The notes beneath the pieces are model-generated. The model was not told the origin of the DNA, made no database searches, and worked only from the letters and a program-made list of their open reading frames with translations. Of a DNA stretch of 64,000 bases, positions 1-8,533 are shown one piece after another (positions within the stretch are counted from its first letter, which is position 1; each line of letters starts with the position of its first letter). The position numbers and the translations under genes were made by a program. Origin of the DNA: CAUTUX01 sp963542015 (lineage in GTDB: Bacteria; Bacillota; Clostridia; Christensenellales; CAG-917); assembly GCA_963542015.1 (NCBI GenBank), contig CAUTUX010000001.1, positions 1 to 64,000 of the forward strand, read 5' to 3'.

Positions 1-1
1 A

Positions 2-550
2 GGAGAGACTATGGTATCTGCTAAAAAATACGGGTTGCCAGAATTTTGTGACAAAGAAATAGTGGGGGGGGGGTACAAGATTTTTGGATTAGGAGAAAAG
101 AAAGAAAGGATGTGGAAATATTTACCACAAGATTATCCATTTCCTAAAAAGAGTCCATGTATTGATAAGTATAAAGTATTTATTGCAAAGGCATATGGAT
201 GTGGAGCGATTGGAGAGGTACCTAGCACGCCAGTGCTGAGCACGCCAGGAGAAGTTTGCACCGAAACATTTATAGAAATAGGCCCATTTGAGACTGCAAC
301 AGAAGCTGCGAATGTGATCAAATATATTAAAACTAAATTTTTTAGAGTATTAGTAGGAATTCCAAAACAAACTCAAGATGCGACACGAAAAGTCTATCGG
401 TTTGTACCGATTCAGGACTTTACTCCAGATTCTGATATTGACTGGAATGACAATATTAACGGATTAGACAGTCAATTATTTAAAAAATACAATTTAAATG
501 AAGAAGAAATTGATTTTATAAAAAAGAACATTAGTGAGATGAAAGAATAA
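2..550 (+). CDS. C-terminal part of a DNA adenine methyltransferase (R-M system), 5' end outside window
   Basis: The reading frame is open back to base 2, so the ATG at 11 is probably internal and the gene begins upstream of the window. The visible ~180 residues resemble the C-terminal end of Eco57I-like/N6-adenine methylases of restriction systems: a stretch around EVCTETFIEIGPFETATEAA, then IKTKFFRVLVG and RFVPIQDFTPDSDIDW, ending with the usual KYNLNEEEIDFIKKNI tail. The catalytic NPPY motif would lie upstream and is not seen. The stop is followed after one base by the ATG of the restriction/helicase gene, so translation is probably coupled. A run of ten G (64-73) lies inside the frame; a one-base change would truncate the protein. 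A 10-base direct repeat (AGCACGCCAG) encodes STP twice near residue 75. The family is judged from tail motifs only. Confidence 0.72.
   Translation, partial: GETMVSAKKYGLPEFCDKEIVGGGYKIFGLGEKKERMWKYLPQDYPFPKKSPCIDKYKVFIAKAYGCGAIGEVPSTPVLSTPGEVCTETFIEIGPFETATEAANVIKYIKTKFFRVLVGIPKQTQDATRKVYRFVPIQDFTPDSDIDWNDNINGLDSQLFKKYNLNEEEIDFIKKNISEMKE
64..73 (+). repeat. G10 homopolymer inside the methyltransferase gene
   Basis: Ten consecutive G encode Val-Gly-Gly-Gly in the current frame. In an AT-rich genome a G tract of this length within a restriction-modification gene is a classic site of slipped-strand mispairing. One extra G gives a stop about 25 codons later; one fewer gives TAG within six codons. 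Confidence 0.9.
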
Positions 551-551
551 G

Positions 552-3533
552 ATGGGGAAAGTAACGGTAACCAGGTCTGGGAATTTAGGTTTAATAGATA
601 AAGTAATTATCAATGGAGAAGAAAAAGAGTTTTTTCTTGATGAGTCTAATGATAGCGGTAGAGATTTAATCTTACTTTATATTTATCAGCTCAAAAATTT
701 TAAAGAACACGGTATAAAGATAGGAATGACTAGATGTAAAGAGGGAGAGAAGTTTTGTGATGCTATAGAAACTAGAATTAGAGAACAGCAAGGGGAACTT
801 GCGCTGAAGCCAGATCAATATGAAAAGTATGGATTAGAAAGAGAGGTTCTTTATTGGGGTATTTGTGTAAATGTGGCAAATGAGTCATTTAAAGACTATA
901 AACTTCATAAAGAAATAATGACTAGAGAATCAGGAATATTTGAAAGAGAGCAAGAGTGGTTTTTAGGTATTAAGGCAGAAGACATTATAGAAATATTTAA
1001 AGATGTAAGGGAAGAAGGCAAGAAAATAATTTTCCAACCAAGAAAGGAACAGAGGGAATGTGTCGAAAGAATGAAGAAGTATTTTAGTAATCATCCGAAG
1101 GGACGATTTCTTCTTAATTGCAAAATGAGATTTGGAAAATCATACACAACTTATAAATATTGTGAAGAAGCAAATATAAATAAAATACTGATCCTTACAT
1201 TCGTGCCTGCCGTGCAAGATTCTTGGAAAGGAGATCTTTTACACATAGAAAAGGACTATAAGTACTATACTGATGGAAATTTAAAGAAAGATAATTTTGT
1301 AGTATCTGAAATAAATGAACCATTTGTACTTTTTTTGTCTTTACAAAACTATCTAGGAAGAGAAAAGGATTCTAGCATAAAAGCAAGAATAGCAAAGCTA
1401 CGTGATGTTGAATGGGATATGGTAATTTTGGATGAGTACCATTTTGGAGCATGGAATTCTAGAACGCAAACAACACTGAAAAATAGTAAAGAGGAGATAT
1501 CAGAAGATATAGATGTAGAATTTCAAAAGGTATTAAAACAGGAAATAGATGTTATTGAAAAATTTAAGATAAAGACAGAGAAAACCGTCTGCTTGTCAGG
1601 AACTCCGTTTAAAATTCTAGCGAAAGGGGAATTTAACAGAGAGTCAAGTTATACATATTCATATTTTGATGAACAGAGAAACAAATATCCTGAAGAAAAT
1701 AATAGGGAGAAAATTAATCCTGACTATGCAGAGTTTCCAGATATGAAAATATATGGATACAACATGTCAAACCTTTTTGCCAATGCAACCGAGTCACTAT
1801 TCTATCAAGAAGATGAAACAGGGAGAAAATATTTTTCTTTAAATAAATTTTTTGAAACTAAAAAAGATGATCAATCGGATGAGCATAGTGTCTTTATTTA
1901 TGAAGAATATGTTAAGAAGTGGCTAAGTAAAATATCAGGGAAAGCTTTCGAATATAGCATACTTAATGCTCCGTTTAGTTTAGATTTTGTAGAAAAAATA
2001 CAACATACATTGTGGCTTATGCCCACACAAAATGCATGCGAAGCAATGGAACGACTCCTTAAAGAGGATAACTATTTTAGAAAATTTAAAATAATCAATC
2101 TTTCTGCAAGTGGAGTAGGAGCTGGGGCTAATGCATTTAGGTTTTTAGAAAAAGGAATTAATGAAAGTGAAAACACAGAAATGAAAGGGTCTATAGCTAT
2201 AACTGTAAACAAACTTACAATAGGAGTAACAGTTAAAAAATGGTCGGGAGTATTTGTATTAAAAGACCTTACAAGTCCAGAGCAATACTTCCAAGCGATT
2301 TTTAGAGTACAAACTCCACTAAAGGAAGATGGTAAAATATTAAAAAAAGAAGGATTGGTATTTGATTTTAATATAGATAGGGCAGCTTCGTTACTTTTAA
2401 GATATGCAAAAGAACAGAGTGAAGGAAATTTTAAAAAACTTGAAATAGCTCGGTTAATTGTTAAATATTTGCCGATATTTATAAATGGGGATACAACAAA
2501 AAAAATCGGTGAAGAAGTATTTTATCAGTTAGCGGAATGGGGTGATGTAAGTGCAAAAACACTTTCAAAAAGAATTACAGATGTAAGTACGGTTACAGCC
2601 ATAGATGATGATCAAGCACTGGCTGATATGATGAATGATAAGGAAGCGAGTGAGATATTAAAAAAAGTATTCGCACATGCTAAATTTACCAAACCAAACA
2701 AGGAAACTAAAATTCCAGCGAAATCAGAAGATGGCTTTGATACCATACCAGCGAGAGAAGGGATAAAAGCAGGACAAGAATGTGGTGAAGCAGATTTTAA
2801 TATGTATGAATCATATGATGATGAACAAATCCAAAAGATGGTTGAACAAAGGATAGAAAATTATACTAATGAATTTCTTAAAGAAAAAAAAGACTATGAT
2901 GAAAATCAAAAAAGGTGGTATCAAAACGGATTTAGGAAAGGATATTTTAGGGGTCTTGAGATACCAGTAAAGAAATTGCAATGTGGGTATCCGGATGGCA
3001 AAAACTTTGTAGAAAAAGTCAAAGAAAAGTTCGGCTCAGAAATTAAATATAATGATTCGACAAGGAATGATATCAATTATTTTATGAATGTATATTTGGA
3101 ACAAAACATACCTAATGAGTATAGTGGCGTGCTATATAAAAAGTGGTATATTGATTCATTTAAGAGAAAGGTAAGGACGGAACTTACAGAAGTAACTAAT
3201 GAATGCAAAAAGGAAGATGTAAGTAATATTTTAAAACACATACTTACTAGATTGTTTGAATTTCTATATATTAGCGTATACAGAGAAACAAAATTTGATG
3301 AGATATTGCAAAATGCAGAAGATAAAAAATTCTTAGAAGCTGTCGGTATTACGAAGAAAGATTTTGAAGTAATAAACAGATATAATATTTTTAATAAGCG
3401 AGTTTTGGATAGCTATATAAGTGATTTTTTTGCAAATGAAACATTGGGTAAGTCGCTAAGCAATAATGAAGAAAACAAGAAGAAATATAGAAACAGCTTT
3501 AACTGGTTTGGATATGGAGATACAGAGAACTAG
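552..3533 (+). CDS. Restriction-type DEAD/DEAH helicase with N-terminal GIY-YIG-like nuclease domain
   Basis: This 993-residue protein probably cleaves DNA that its partner methyltransferase has not modified. Residues 41-121 read like a GIY-YIG/T5orf172 nuclease: LYIYQL (42-47), IKIGMT (55-60), Arg75 and an HKE at 119-121. A superfamily 2 helicase core follows: P-loop KMRFGKS at 191-197, DEYH box at 294-297, SGTP at 349-352, and a motif-VI-like QAIFRVQ near 580. The KMRFGKS/DEYH form is common in GIY-YIG-linked type III-like Res proteins. The C-terminal ~350 residues are unassigned and may contact the methyltransferase or target DNA. The gene starts one base after the methyltransferase stop. 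The helicase core is sure; the nuclease domain is inferred from motif spacing. Confidence 0.78.
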   Translation: MGKVTVTRSGNLGLIDKVIINGEEKEFFLDESNDSGRDLILLYIYQLKNFKEHGIKIGMTRCKEGEKFCDAIETRIREQQGELALKPDQYEKYGLEREVLYWGICVNVANESFKDYKLHKEIMTRESGIFEREQEWFLGIKAEDIIEIFKDVREEGKKIIFQPRKEQRECVERMKKYFSNHPKGRFLLNCKMRFGKSYTTYKYCEEANINKILILTFVPAVQDSWKGDLLHIEKDYKYYTDGNLKKDNFVVSEINEPFVLFLSLQNYLGREKDSSIKARIAKLRDVEWDMVILDEYHFGAWNSRTQTTLKNSKEEISEDIDVEFQKVLKQEIDVIEKFKIKTEKTVCLSGTPFKILAKGEFNRESSYTYSYFDEQRNKYPEENNREKINPDYAEFPDMKIYGYNMSNLFANATESLFYQEDETGRKYFSLNKFFETKKDDQSDEHSVFIYEEYVKKWLSKISGKAFEYSILNAPFSLDFVEKIQHTLWLMPTQNACEAMERLLKEDNYFRKFKIINLSASGVGAGANAFRFLEKGINESENTEMKGSIAITVNKLTIGVTVKKWSGVFVLKDLTSPEQYFQAIFRVQTPLKEDGKILKKEGLVFDFNIDRAASLLLRYAKEQSEGNFKKLEIARLIVKYLPIFINGDTTKKIGEEVFYQLAEWGDVSAKTLSKRITDVSTVTAIDDDQALADMMNDKEASEILKKVFAHAKFTKPNKETKIPAKSEDGFDTIPAREGIKAGQECGEADFNMYESYDDEQIQKMVEQRIENYTNEFLKEKKDYDENQKRWYQNGFRKGYFRGLEIPVKKLQCGYPDGKNFVEKVKEKFGSEIKYNDSTRNDINYFMNVYLEQNIPNEYSGVLYKKWYIDSFKRKVRTELTEVTNECKKEDVSNILKHILTRLFEFLYISVYRETKFDEILQNAEDKKFLEAVGITKKDFEVINRYNIFNKRVLDSYISDFFANETLGKSLSNNEENKKKYRNSFNWFGYGDTEN

Positions 3534-3596
3534 TGCAGTTTTACGAGAAAAAGACACTAAGCGGATGAAACTTTATATGGGAATACATATCAGATC

Positions 3597-5465
3597 GTGA
3601 GAGATATTAGAAAAAAACAAATACTATTTATTCTTTGCCTTACAATCATTTTTTTATTTAGTTCACTTTTCTTATTCTCCTGTACCAAATCAAAACAAAA
3701 CAATAAACAAAAAGAACAAAAAGAAAATAATAAAGAAGTTATAAGTAGATTTGAAAAAGAAGCAATAAAATACAATCAACAAAAGAAGGAATTTGCAAAT
3801 AGAATTTTTGAAGAAAGAGAACCAGATCAAATTAATAAAATTTCAATAAAGGCTCAGCTTATTACGGTAGACAGCAAGGATAGGAAACACTATGTAGAAG
3901 CAGACGATGAGACAATCTTTGACTATGCAATTGAGAGAATGAGCAGAGGGGAAAGAATATATCGTTTAAACTTCATATTAGATATTACCCAAAATGAATA
4001 TGAGAAGCTGATAAAAACAAATGCAAGTAAATATAACGAGCTAATAGAAAATATTGATCTTAAATATAGTATTAAGAGAACTAATAAATATATATATGAG
4101 AGAGAAAACATAGGCTTGTTGGAGAAGAAGTCCGAATCAAGTCGATACTTAAAATTGGTCACGTCGGTCCTTCGAAGCGATAAAAATATTCTTCCCAATA
4201 ATGATGAAATATATTTATATACTTTATTTAATCAGCAAATAAAATACGGCTTTATGTTTAAAGACACTGACATATTTAATCTTAAAGATGAAGAATGCAC
4301 AATCAATGATTATTCGAAATTTGAACAGCCTGATGTTTATAAATTTGAGGTTGAAATGAAAGGCAATGAAGTTTTATTGAAATCGGTGGATGATTCATTA
4401 AAAGACTCAGAAGAAATAACAGTGCCAGAATTTGTAACAGAGATTGATGATGGAGTTTTTAAAGAGTGGAAAAAATTAAAAAAGATTAATCTTGAAAATA
4501 TAAAAAGAATAGGCGAGGAGGCATTTAAGGAAACCGCATTGGAGGAGGTTATTGCTCCATCGCTATTGGAAGTAAAACCATTTGCATTCAATTTGTGTAA
4601 AAAGTTAACGAAGGCGGTAATGCCTGCAGTGAAGTCTATAAAATATAAGACATTTGAGAATTGCCAAGATCTTAAATATATTGAATTGTCGGAATGCAAA
4701 GATATTGAAGATTATGCTTTTTCAAACTGTTATAAGCTGGAATTTAATAAAGAAGTTTTGAATATGAAATTACATCAGCTTGCATTTAATAACTGTAGAA
4801 ATTATGAAGTTGCAACAGAAGAAAAACTTAATATAAAAGGAGATACCGTTACAGGGTTCAAAAATAAAGTTGGGACGGTGCTAAACATTAGGGAAGTAAT
4901 ACTCCCAGACAGTGTAAAGAAAATTTCAGACAGAGCTTTTTTCAATGGCAATTTTGCAAAAATAAACATTGAGAACATTCAGTCAATAGGCGAAGATGCA
5001 TTTGCATTTTGTCATTTATTAAAGGCAGTTGATATGCGAAATGTTAAAGAAATTGGGAACGGTGCTTTTTATGACTGCTCTAAATTGAAAAGTTTAGGCA
5101 ATATAAGCGGAGTAAAAGAAATCCCAGATAGTTGTTTTGCGTTTTGTTATTCACTGAAAGAAATGGATCTCACGGGAGTAGAAAGAATAGGGAGTTTTGC
5201 ATTTGCAGATTGTGGCTTTACAGCCGTTGATTTAAAGACTGTACGAAAAGTTGAGAATAATGCTTTTGAAAGTTGCAAACAACTCAAAACAATAGATTTG
5301 AGAAATGTTGAGAGTGTGGGAGAGAAACCTTTTAATGAGTGTAAATTAATGGAGACCATCTTTATAAACGGAGATATCAACGGATACAATACCGCATATA
5401 AAGTGGAAGGTGGAAAAAAATTGGTTACTAGAAAAAATAATAAAGTGATACTTAGTATAGAATGA
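3597..5465 (+). CDS. BspA-like leucine-rich-repeat lipoprotein
   Basis: A 622-residue surface lipoprotein. The N-terminus is basic, then a hydrophobic stretch ends at a lipobox (LFSC) with Cys29 as the lipidation site. A ~240-residue region without recognisable domain follows, then from about residue 275 to 600 tandem LRR_5/BspA-type repeats of the form I..AF..C..L..IDL..V..IG. Such proteins act at the cell surface, often in binding host or matrix proteins; no ligand can be deduced. The start chosen is GTG at 3597, because the signal peptide begins there and no ATG lies in frame upstream; the Shine-Dalgarno is poor. An 11-codon frame (ATG 3565) ends with a TGA overlapping this GTG and might couple translation. 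It is paralogous to the next gene, which follows after 28 bases. Confidence 0.85.
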   Translation: MRDIRKKQILFILCLTIIFLFSSLFLFSCTKSKQNNKQKEQKENNKEVISRFEKEAIKYNQQKKEFANRIFEEREPDQINKISIKAQLITVDSKDRKHYVEADDETIFDYAIERMSRGERIYRLNFILDITQNEYEKLIKTNASKYNELIENIDLKYSIKRTNKYIYERENIGLLEKKSESSRYLKLVTSVLRSDKNILPNNDEIYLYTLFNQQIKYGFMFKDTDIFNLKDEECTINDYSKFEQPDVYKFEVEMKGNEVLLKSVDDSLKDSEEITVPEFVTEIDDGVFKEWKKLKKINLENIKRIGEEAFKETALEEVIAPSLLEVKPFAFNLCKKLTKAVMPAVKSIKYKTFENCQDLKYIELSECKDIEDYAFSNCYKLEFNKEVLNMKLHQLAFNNCRNYEVATEEKLNIKGDTVTGFKNKVGTVLNIREVILPDSVKKISDRAFFNGNFAKINIENIQSIGEDAFAFCHLLKAVDMRNVKEIGNGAFYDCSKLKSLGNISGVKEIPDSCFAFCYSLKEMDLTGVERIGSFAFADCGFTAVDLKTVRKVENNAFESCKQLKTIDLRNVESVGEKPFNECKLMETIFINGDINGYNTAYKVEGGKKLVTRKNNKVILSIE

Positions 5466-5493
5466 TAAAAAAGGTGGAGGGCAAATTAGGGTT

Positions 5494-7434
5494 ATGAAAA
5501 GAAATGTAAACTTAATATTGATATCAATAATGTTGGTGATGTTTTCAATTGTGACGATGGTTGCATGTGCGAAAACGCAAAAAAAGAAACCAGAAGTTCA
5601 AAAAGAATATACTGAGTATGAAAAGAAGCAAAAGGAATTTGAACAGACAAAACATACGGCACGAAGCATAGATGAAATAAATGATATAGGCATAGAAGCT
5701 ACATTAGTCAGTACAAATAAGGATGGAAAGAAATACTTCGTTAAAAGTGAAGGTAGTACATCATTGTTGGATGCTGGTTTTAAAAAACTAGCTGACAACG
5801 AAAAAGAACAGAAGTTGTTTTTTAGATTAAACATCACAGAAGAGGAATATAAAAATTTTAAAAAAGAAAACAATACTAAATATGAACGCCTTATAGAGAA
5901 GATTAATCTTGAATACAGCATACCTAAATCTGTATATGCAGTAGAAGGCAGAGAAAATCTTGGATTAACAGAAGAACTAAAAGATGGAATAAGCTACTTA
6001 AAACTTAACAAAGAAGTTATTGGGATGGAAAGAAATATTATGCCAAAAGATGGGAAATTATATTTTTATTCTTTAGTTGGCGGTAATATAAAATATTCAT
6101 TTATTTTTAAAGATACTGACATATACAATCTTAATGCTTCATCAATAATAGATAATGATTATTCACAATTTGATAAACCATACAATTTAAAATTTGCTCT
6201 TTCAAAAGATAACGATGACATAGTATTAAATTCAGTAGACGAAAGTTTTAAAGAAATGAAAGAAATAACTCTTCCCTATTACATAACTAAAATAGGCAAA
6301 GGTGTATTCAAGAATTATGAAAAGTTGCAATCTATAAATCTTCAAAATATAAAGGAAATACAAGAAGAGGCATTTTCAAAAACAGATTTGAGAGAACTTA
6401 ATCTTGAATCGGTACTAAAAGTTGGGAAACTAGCATTCAGCGAATCTAGAAACATCAGGAAAGCAAATACACCAAAATTAAAAGAAATGGAATATGGAGC
6501 ATTTAATATATGTGAAAAGCTTGAGAATATAAATCTTGAAAAAGTACAAGAGATTCCAGATTATGCTTTTTACAATTGTAAAGCTCTGGAATGGATTGAC
6601 ATAAGCAACGCAACAGCGGTAGGAGACCACGCATTTTCAGGTGCAGTATCACTGAAAGTTGCTCGATTAAATAAGGCAAGTGAAATAAAAAATGATGCAT
6701 TTTCAAATTGCAGTTCTCTTGAATTTATAAACCTATCAGGAGTTAATAAAATAAGAGCATTTTCATTCCATGGATGTAAAAAATTATGGGCTGTAGATCT
6801 TGAAAATATAGTCGAATTGGGTACACAGACATTTGCAAATTGTAGTTCACTTGTGGAAGTGAGAAATCTTAACAAGTTGAAAGAAGTTCCTGAAAGTGCA
6901 TTTTATGAGTGCACTTCTTTAAAGGAAATTGATTTGAGCAAAGTTGAAGTAATAGGACTGGGAGCATTTTCAAACTGCCAATCGCTTGAAGAGATAAATT
7001 TGGCTAGTGATAAGAGACTTGAGCACGATGCTTTCAATAAATGTAAAAAAATTAAAACAATTGACCTACCAAATATAGAATCAGTAGGAGATAGAGTATT
7101 TAGTGGCTGTAAATCGTTGGAGAATATTAATTTGCATAATTTAAAAACAATCGGGCGATTTATGTTTGGCGATTGTGAGAAATTGCAATATATAGATTTG
7201 AGCAATATTGAAGAAATTAAACCATATGCGTTTGCTGGATGTGAAGCATTAACAAATGTAGATTTGAAAAATGTAAAAAAAATAGGGGAGAGAATTTTCT
7301 CAAGATGTGACGGTATTTATAAGCTATTGATAAATGGAAGTGAAAACGGTCATAACGAAATATATAAAGTAGAGGATGGAAGAAGGGTATATAGGATAGC
7401 AGATGATGTTAAAGTTATAGATCTTGATGATTAA
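5494..7434 (+). CDS. BspA-like leucine-rich-repeat lipoprotein (paralogue of preceding gene)
   Basis: A 646-residue lipoprotein with a signal peptide ending in MVAC (Cys25). It shares the layout of its neighbour: a charged linker, a ~200-residue N-terminal module containing matching phrases (for example FIFKDTDIYNLN here and FMFKDTDIFNLK there), then BspA/LRR_5 repeats from about residue 255 to the end. The repeat register is more regular and the array longer than in the upstream copy. A good AAGGTGGAGGG Shine-Dalgarno lies about 12 bases before the ATG. The two genes are probably co-transcribed and arose by tandem duplication. Function beyond surface binding is unknown. Confidence 0.88.
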   Translation: MKRNVNLILISIMLVMFSIVTMVACAKTQKKKPEVQKEYTEYEKKQKEFEQTKHTARSIDEINDIGIEATLVSTNKDGKKYFVKSEGSTSLLDAGFKKLADNEKEQKLFFRLNITEEEYKNFKKENNTKYERLIEKINLEYSIPKSVYAVEGRENLGLTEELKDGISYLKLNKEVIGMERNIMPKDGKLYFYSLVGGNIKYSFIFKDTDIYNLNASSIIDNDYSQFDKPYNLKFALSKDNDDIVLNSVDESFKEMKEITLPYYITKIGKGVFKNYEKLQSINLQNIKEIQEEAFSKTDLRELNLESVLKVGKLAFSESRNIRKANTPKLKEMEYGAFNICEKLENINLEKVQEIPDYAFYNCKALEWIDISNATAVGDHAFSGAVSLKVARLNKASEIKNDAFSNCSSLEFINLSGVNKIRAFSFHGCKKLWAVDLENIVELGTQTFANCSSLVEVRNLNKLKEVPESAFYECTSLKEIDLSKVEVIGLGAFSNCQSLEEINLASDKRLEHDAFNKCKKIKTIDLPNIESVGDRVFSGCKSLENINLHNLKTIGRFMFGDCEKLQYIDLSNIEEIKPYAFAGCEALTNVDLKNVKKIGERIFSRCDGIYKLLINGSENGHNEIYKVEDGRRVYRIADDVKVIDLDD

Positions 7435-7444
7435 AAAATTTTGC

Positions 7445-7473
7445 TTGACTAAAAAAAAGCTTTTCTTTATCAT
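7445..7473 (+). promoter_or_regulatory. Promoter of rplM-rpsI
   Basis: TTGACT (7445-7450), a 17-base spacer and TATCAT (7468-7473) make a near-consensus vegetative promoter. It would start the transcript about 115 bases before rplM, leaving room for the leader RNA. Confidence 0.75.
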
Positions 7474-7500
7474 TAATTAGCAATTTATGTCGGTAAGAAC

Positions 7501-7565
7501 TAGCCCCTTTTGCCGAGTTAATCTGTTGGTTTTGTGTCGGTATTCCAACACAGATCCGCAAAGGA
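7501..7565 (+). ncRNA. L13-type ribosomal protein leader RNA
   Basis: The leader folds into an outer stem CCTTTTGC (7506-7513) with GCAAAGG (7558-7564) and an inner stem ATCTGTTGG (7521-7529) with CCAACACAGAT (7545-7555, two-base bulge). The GCCGA at 7512-7516 can pair with TCGGT in the inner loop as a pseudoknot. Position and fold fit the L13 leader known upstream of Firmicute rplM-rpsI operons, which is thought to mediate feedback by L13. Assignment rests on fold and context, without a covariance search. Confidence 0.65.
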
Positions 7566-7596
7566 AATATAAAATAATTTTCATTGGAGGTCCATT

Positions 7597-8061
7597 ATGG
7601 CTAAAGATTTGTCTTATATGGCAAAGAACAACAAGTCTTATATGGCAAAACCTGGTGAAGTTGAAAAGAAATGGTATATTGTAGATGCAACGGATGCTAT
7701 TTTGGGAAGACTGTCATCACAGGTGGCTACTATATTAAGAGGGAAAAACAAACCTGAATTCACACCAAATGTGGATTGCGGAGATTTCGTTATTGTAATT
7801 AATTGTAATAAAGTTAGATTAACAGGAAAGAAGCTTGAGCAGAAATACTACAGACATCATACTGGATATATTGGTGGATTAAAGGAAGTTCAATACAAGA
7901 AGATAATGCAAGAAAAACCTGAATTCGCAGTATACAAAGCAGTTAAAGGTATGTTGCCTAAAAACTCTTTAGGTGAAGCAATGTTAACAAAATTGAGAGT
8001 ATATGCAGGATCGGAACATCCACATTCCGCACAGCAGCCTGTTGAACTCAAGTTGGATTAG
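7597..8061 (+). CDS. rplM: 50S ribosomal protein L13
   Basis: L13 binds 23S rRNA early in large-subunit assembly. The sequence carries family landmarks: KPGEVEKKWYIVDATDAILGRLSS, then FVIVINCNKVRLTGKK, YYRHHTGYIGG and a C-terminal KLRVYAGSEHPHSAQQP. At 154 residues it is about ten longer than usual. The excess is N-terminal, where a 15-base exact repeat (7611 and 7635, 24 bases apart) writes SYMAK twice. ATG 7597 is chosen because GGAGG sits six bases upstream; internal ATGs at 7618 and 7642 lack such a site. It is followed after nine bases by rpsI. Confidence 0.97.
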   Translation: MAKDLSYMAKNNKSYMAKPGEVEKKWYIVDATDAILGRLSSQVATILRGKNKPEFTPNVDCGDFVIVINCNKVRLTGKKLEQKYYRHHTGYIGGLKEVQYKKIMQEKPEFAVYKAVKGMLPKNSLGEAMLTKLRVYAGSEHPHSAQQPVELKLD

Positions 8062-8070
8062 AGGTAAAGT

Positions 8071-8487
8071 ATGGCAACAAAAAAAGTAAGCAAAAGAGTA
8101 CAGTTTATTGGTACAGGAAGAAGAAAATCTGCAGTTGCACGTGTTCGTCTTCTAGAAGGTGGAGAAGGAAAAATTGTTATCAACAAGAGAACAATTGATG
8201 AATATTTTCCATTGGACACAACAAAACTAATTGTTAATCAACCATTGGAATTAACAAATACAAAAAACAAATTTGATGTAGTTGTAAATGTTAGAGGCGG
8301 AGGAATCACAGGTCAGGCTGGTGCAATTAGACATGGTATTGCAAGAGCACTGTGTGTTGTTGATGCCGAGGCATATAGATCCGAACTTAAAAAGGCTGGT
8401 TTCCTAACAAGAGATTCAAGATGTAAGGAAAGAAAGAAATACGGATTACACAAAGCACGCAAAGCACCACAGTTCAGTAAGAGATAG
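8071..8487 (+). CDS. rpsI: 30S ribosomal protein S9
   Basis: S9 lies in the head of the small subunit and its C-terminal tail reaches the P-site tRNA. The sequence has the family start FIGTGRRKSAVARVRL, the central GGGITGQAGAIRHGIARAL and the basic tail ending in SKR, which is conserved because it contacts the anticodon stem. The length, 138 residues, is normal. A GAGGT Shine-Dalgarno precedes the ATG. It is the last gene of the rplM operon and is followed directly by an intrinsic terminator. Confidence 0.98.
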   Translation: MATKKVSKRVQFIGTGRRKSAVARVRLLEGGEGKIVINKRTIDEYFPLDTTKLIVNQPLELTNTKNKFDVVVNVRGGGITGQAGAIRHGIARALCVVDAEAYRSELKKAGFLTRDSRCKERKKYGLHKARKAPQFSKR

Positions 8488-8492
8488 TTTTC

Positions 8493-8520
8493 AAAAGCTC
8501 GCAAATGCGAGCTTTTTTTT
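8493..8520 (+). terminator. Intrinsic terminator after rpsI
   Basis: AAAAGCTCGC and GCGAGCTTTT form a ten-pair stem around an AAAT loop, followed by a T8 run. The T run ends only 14 bases before the ispDF ATG. Confidence 0.92.
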
Positions 8521-8533
8521 ATAAACTGTGTTT

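Noticed and set aside
5466..7444. Terminator behind the second LRR lipoprotein (AAAAGCTTTT near 7455)
   Set aside because: The palindrome is short and AT-rich and overlaps the rplM promoter spacer.
7487..7684. 65-codon frame overlapping the rplM start
   Set aside because: It lies across the leader RNA and the L13 start in another frame, with no Shine-Dalgarno.
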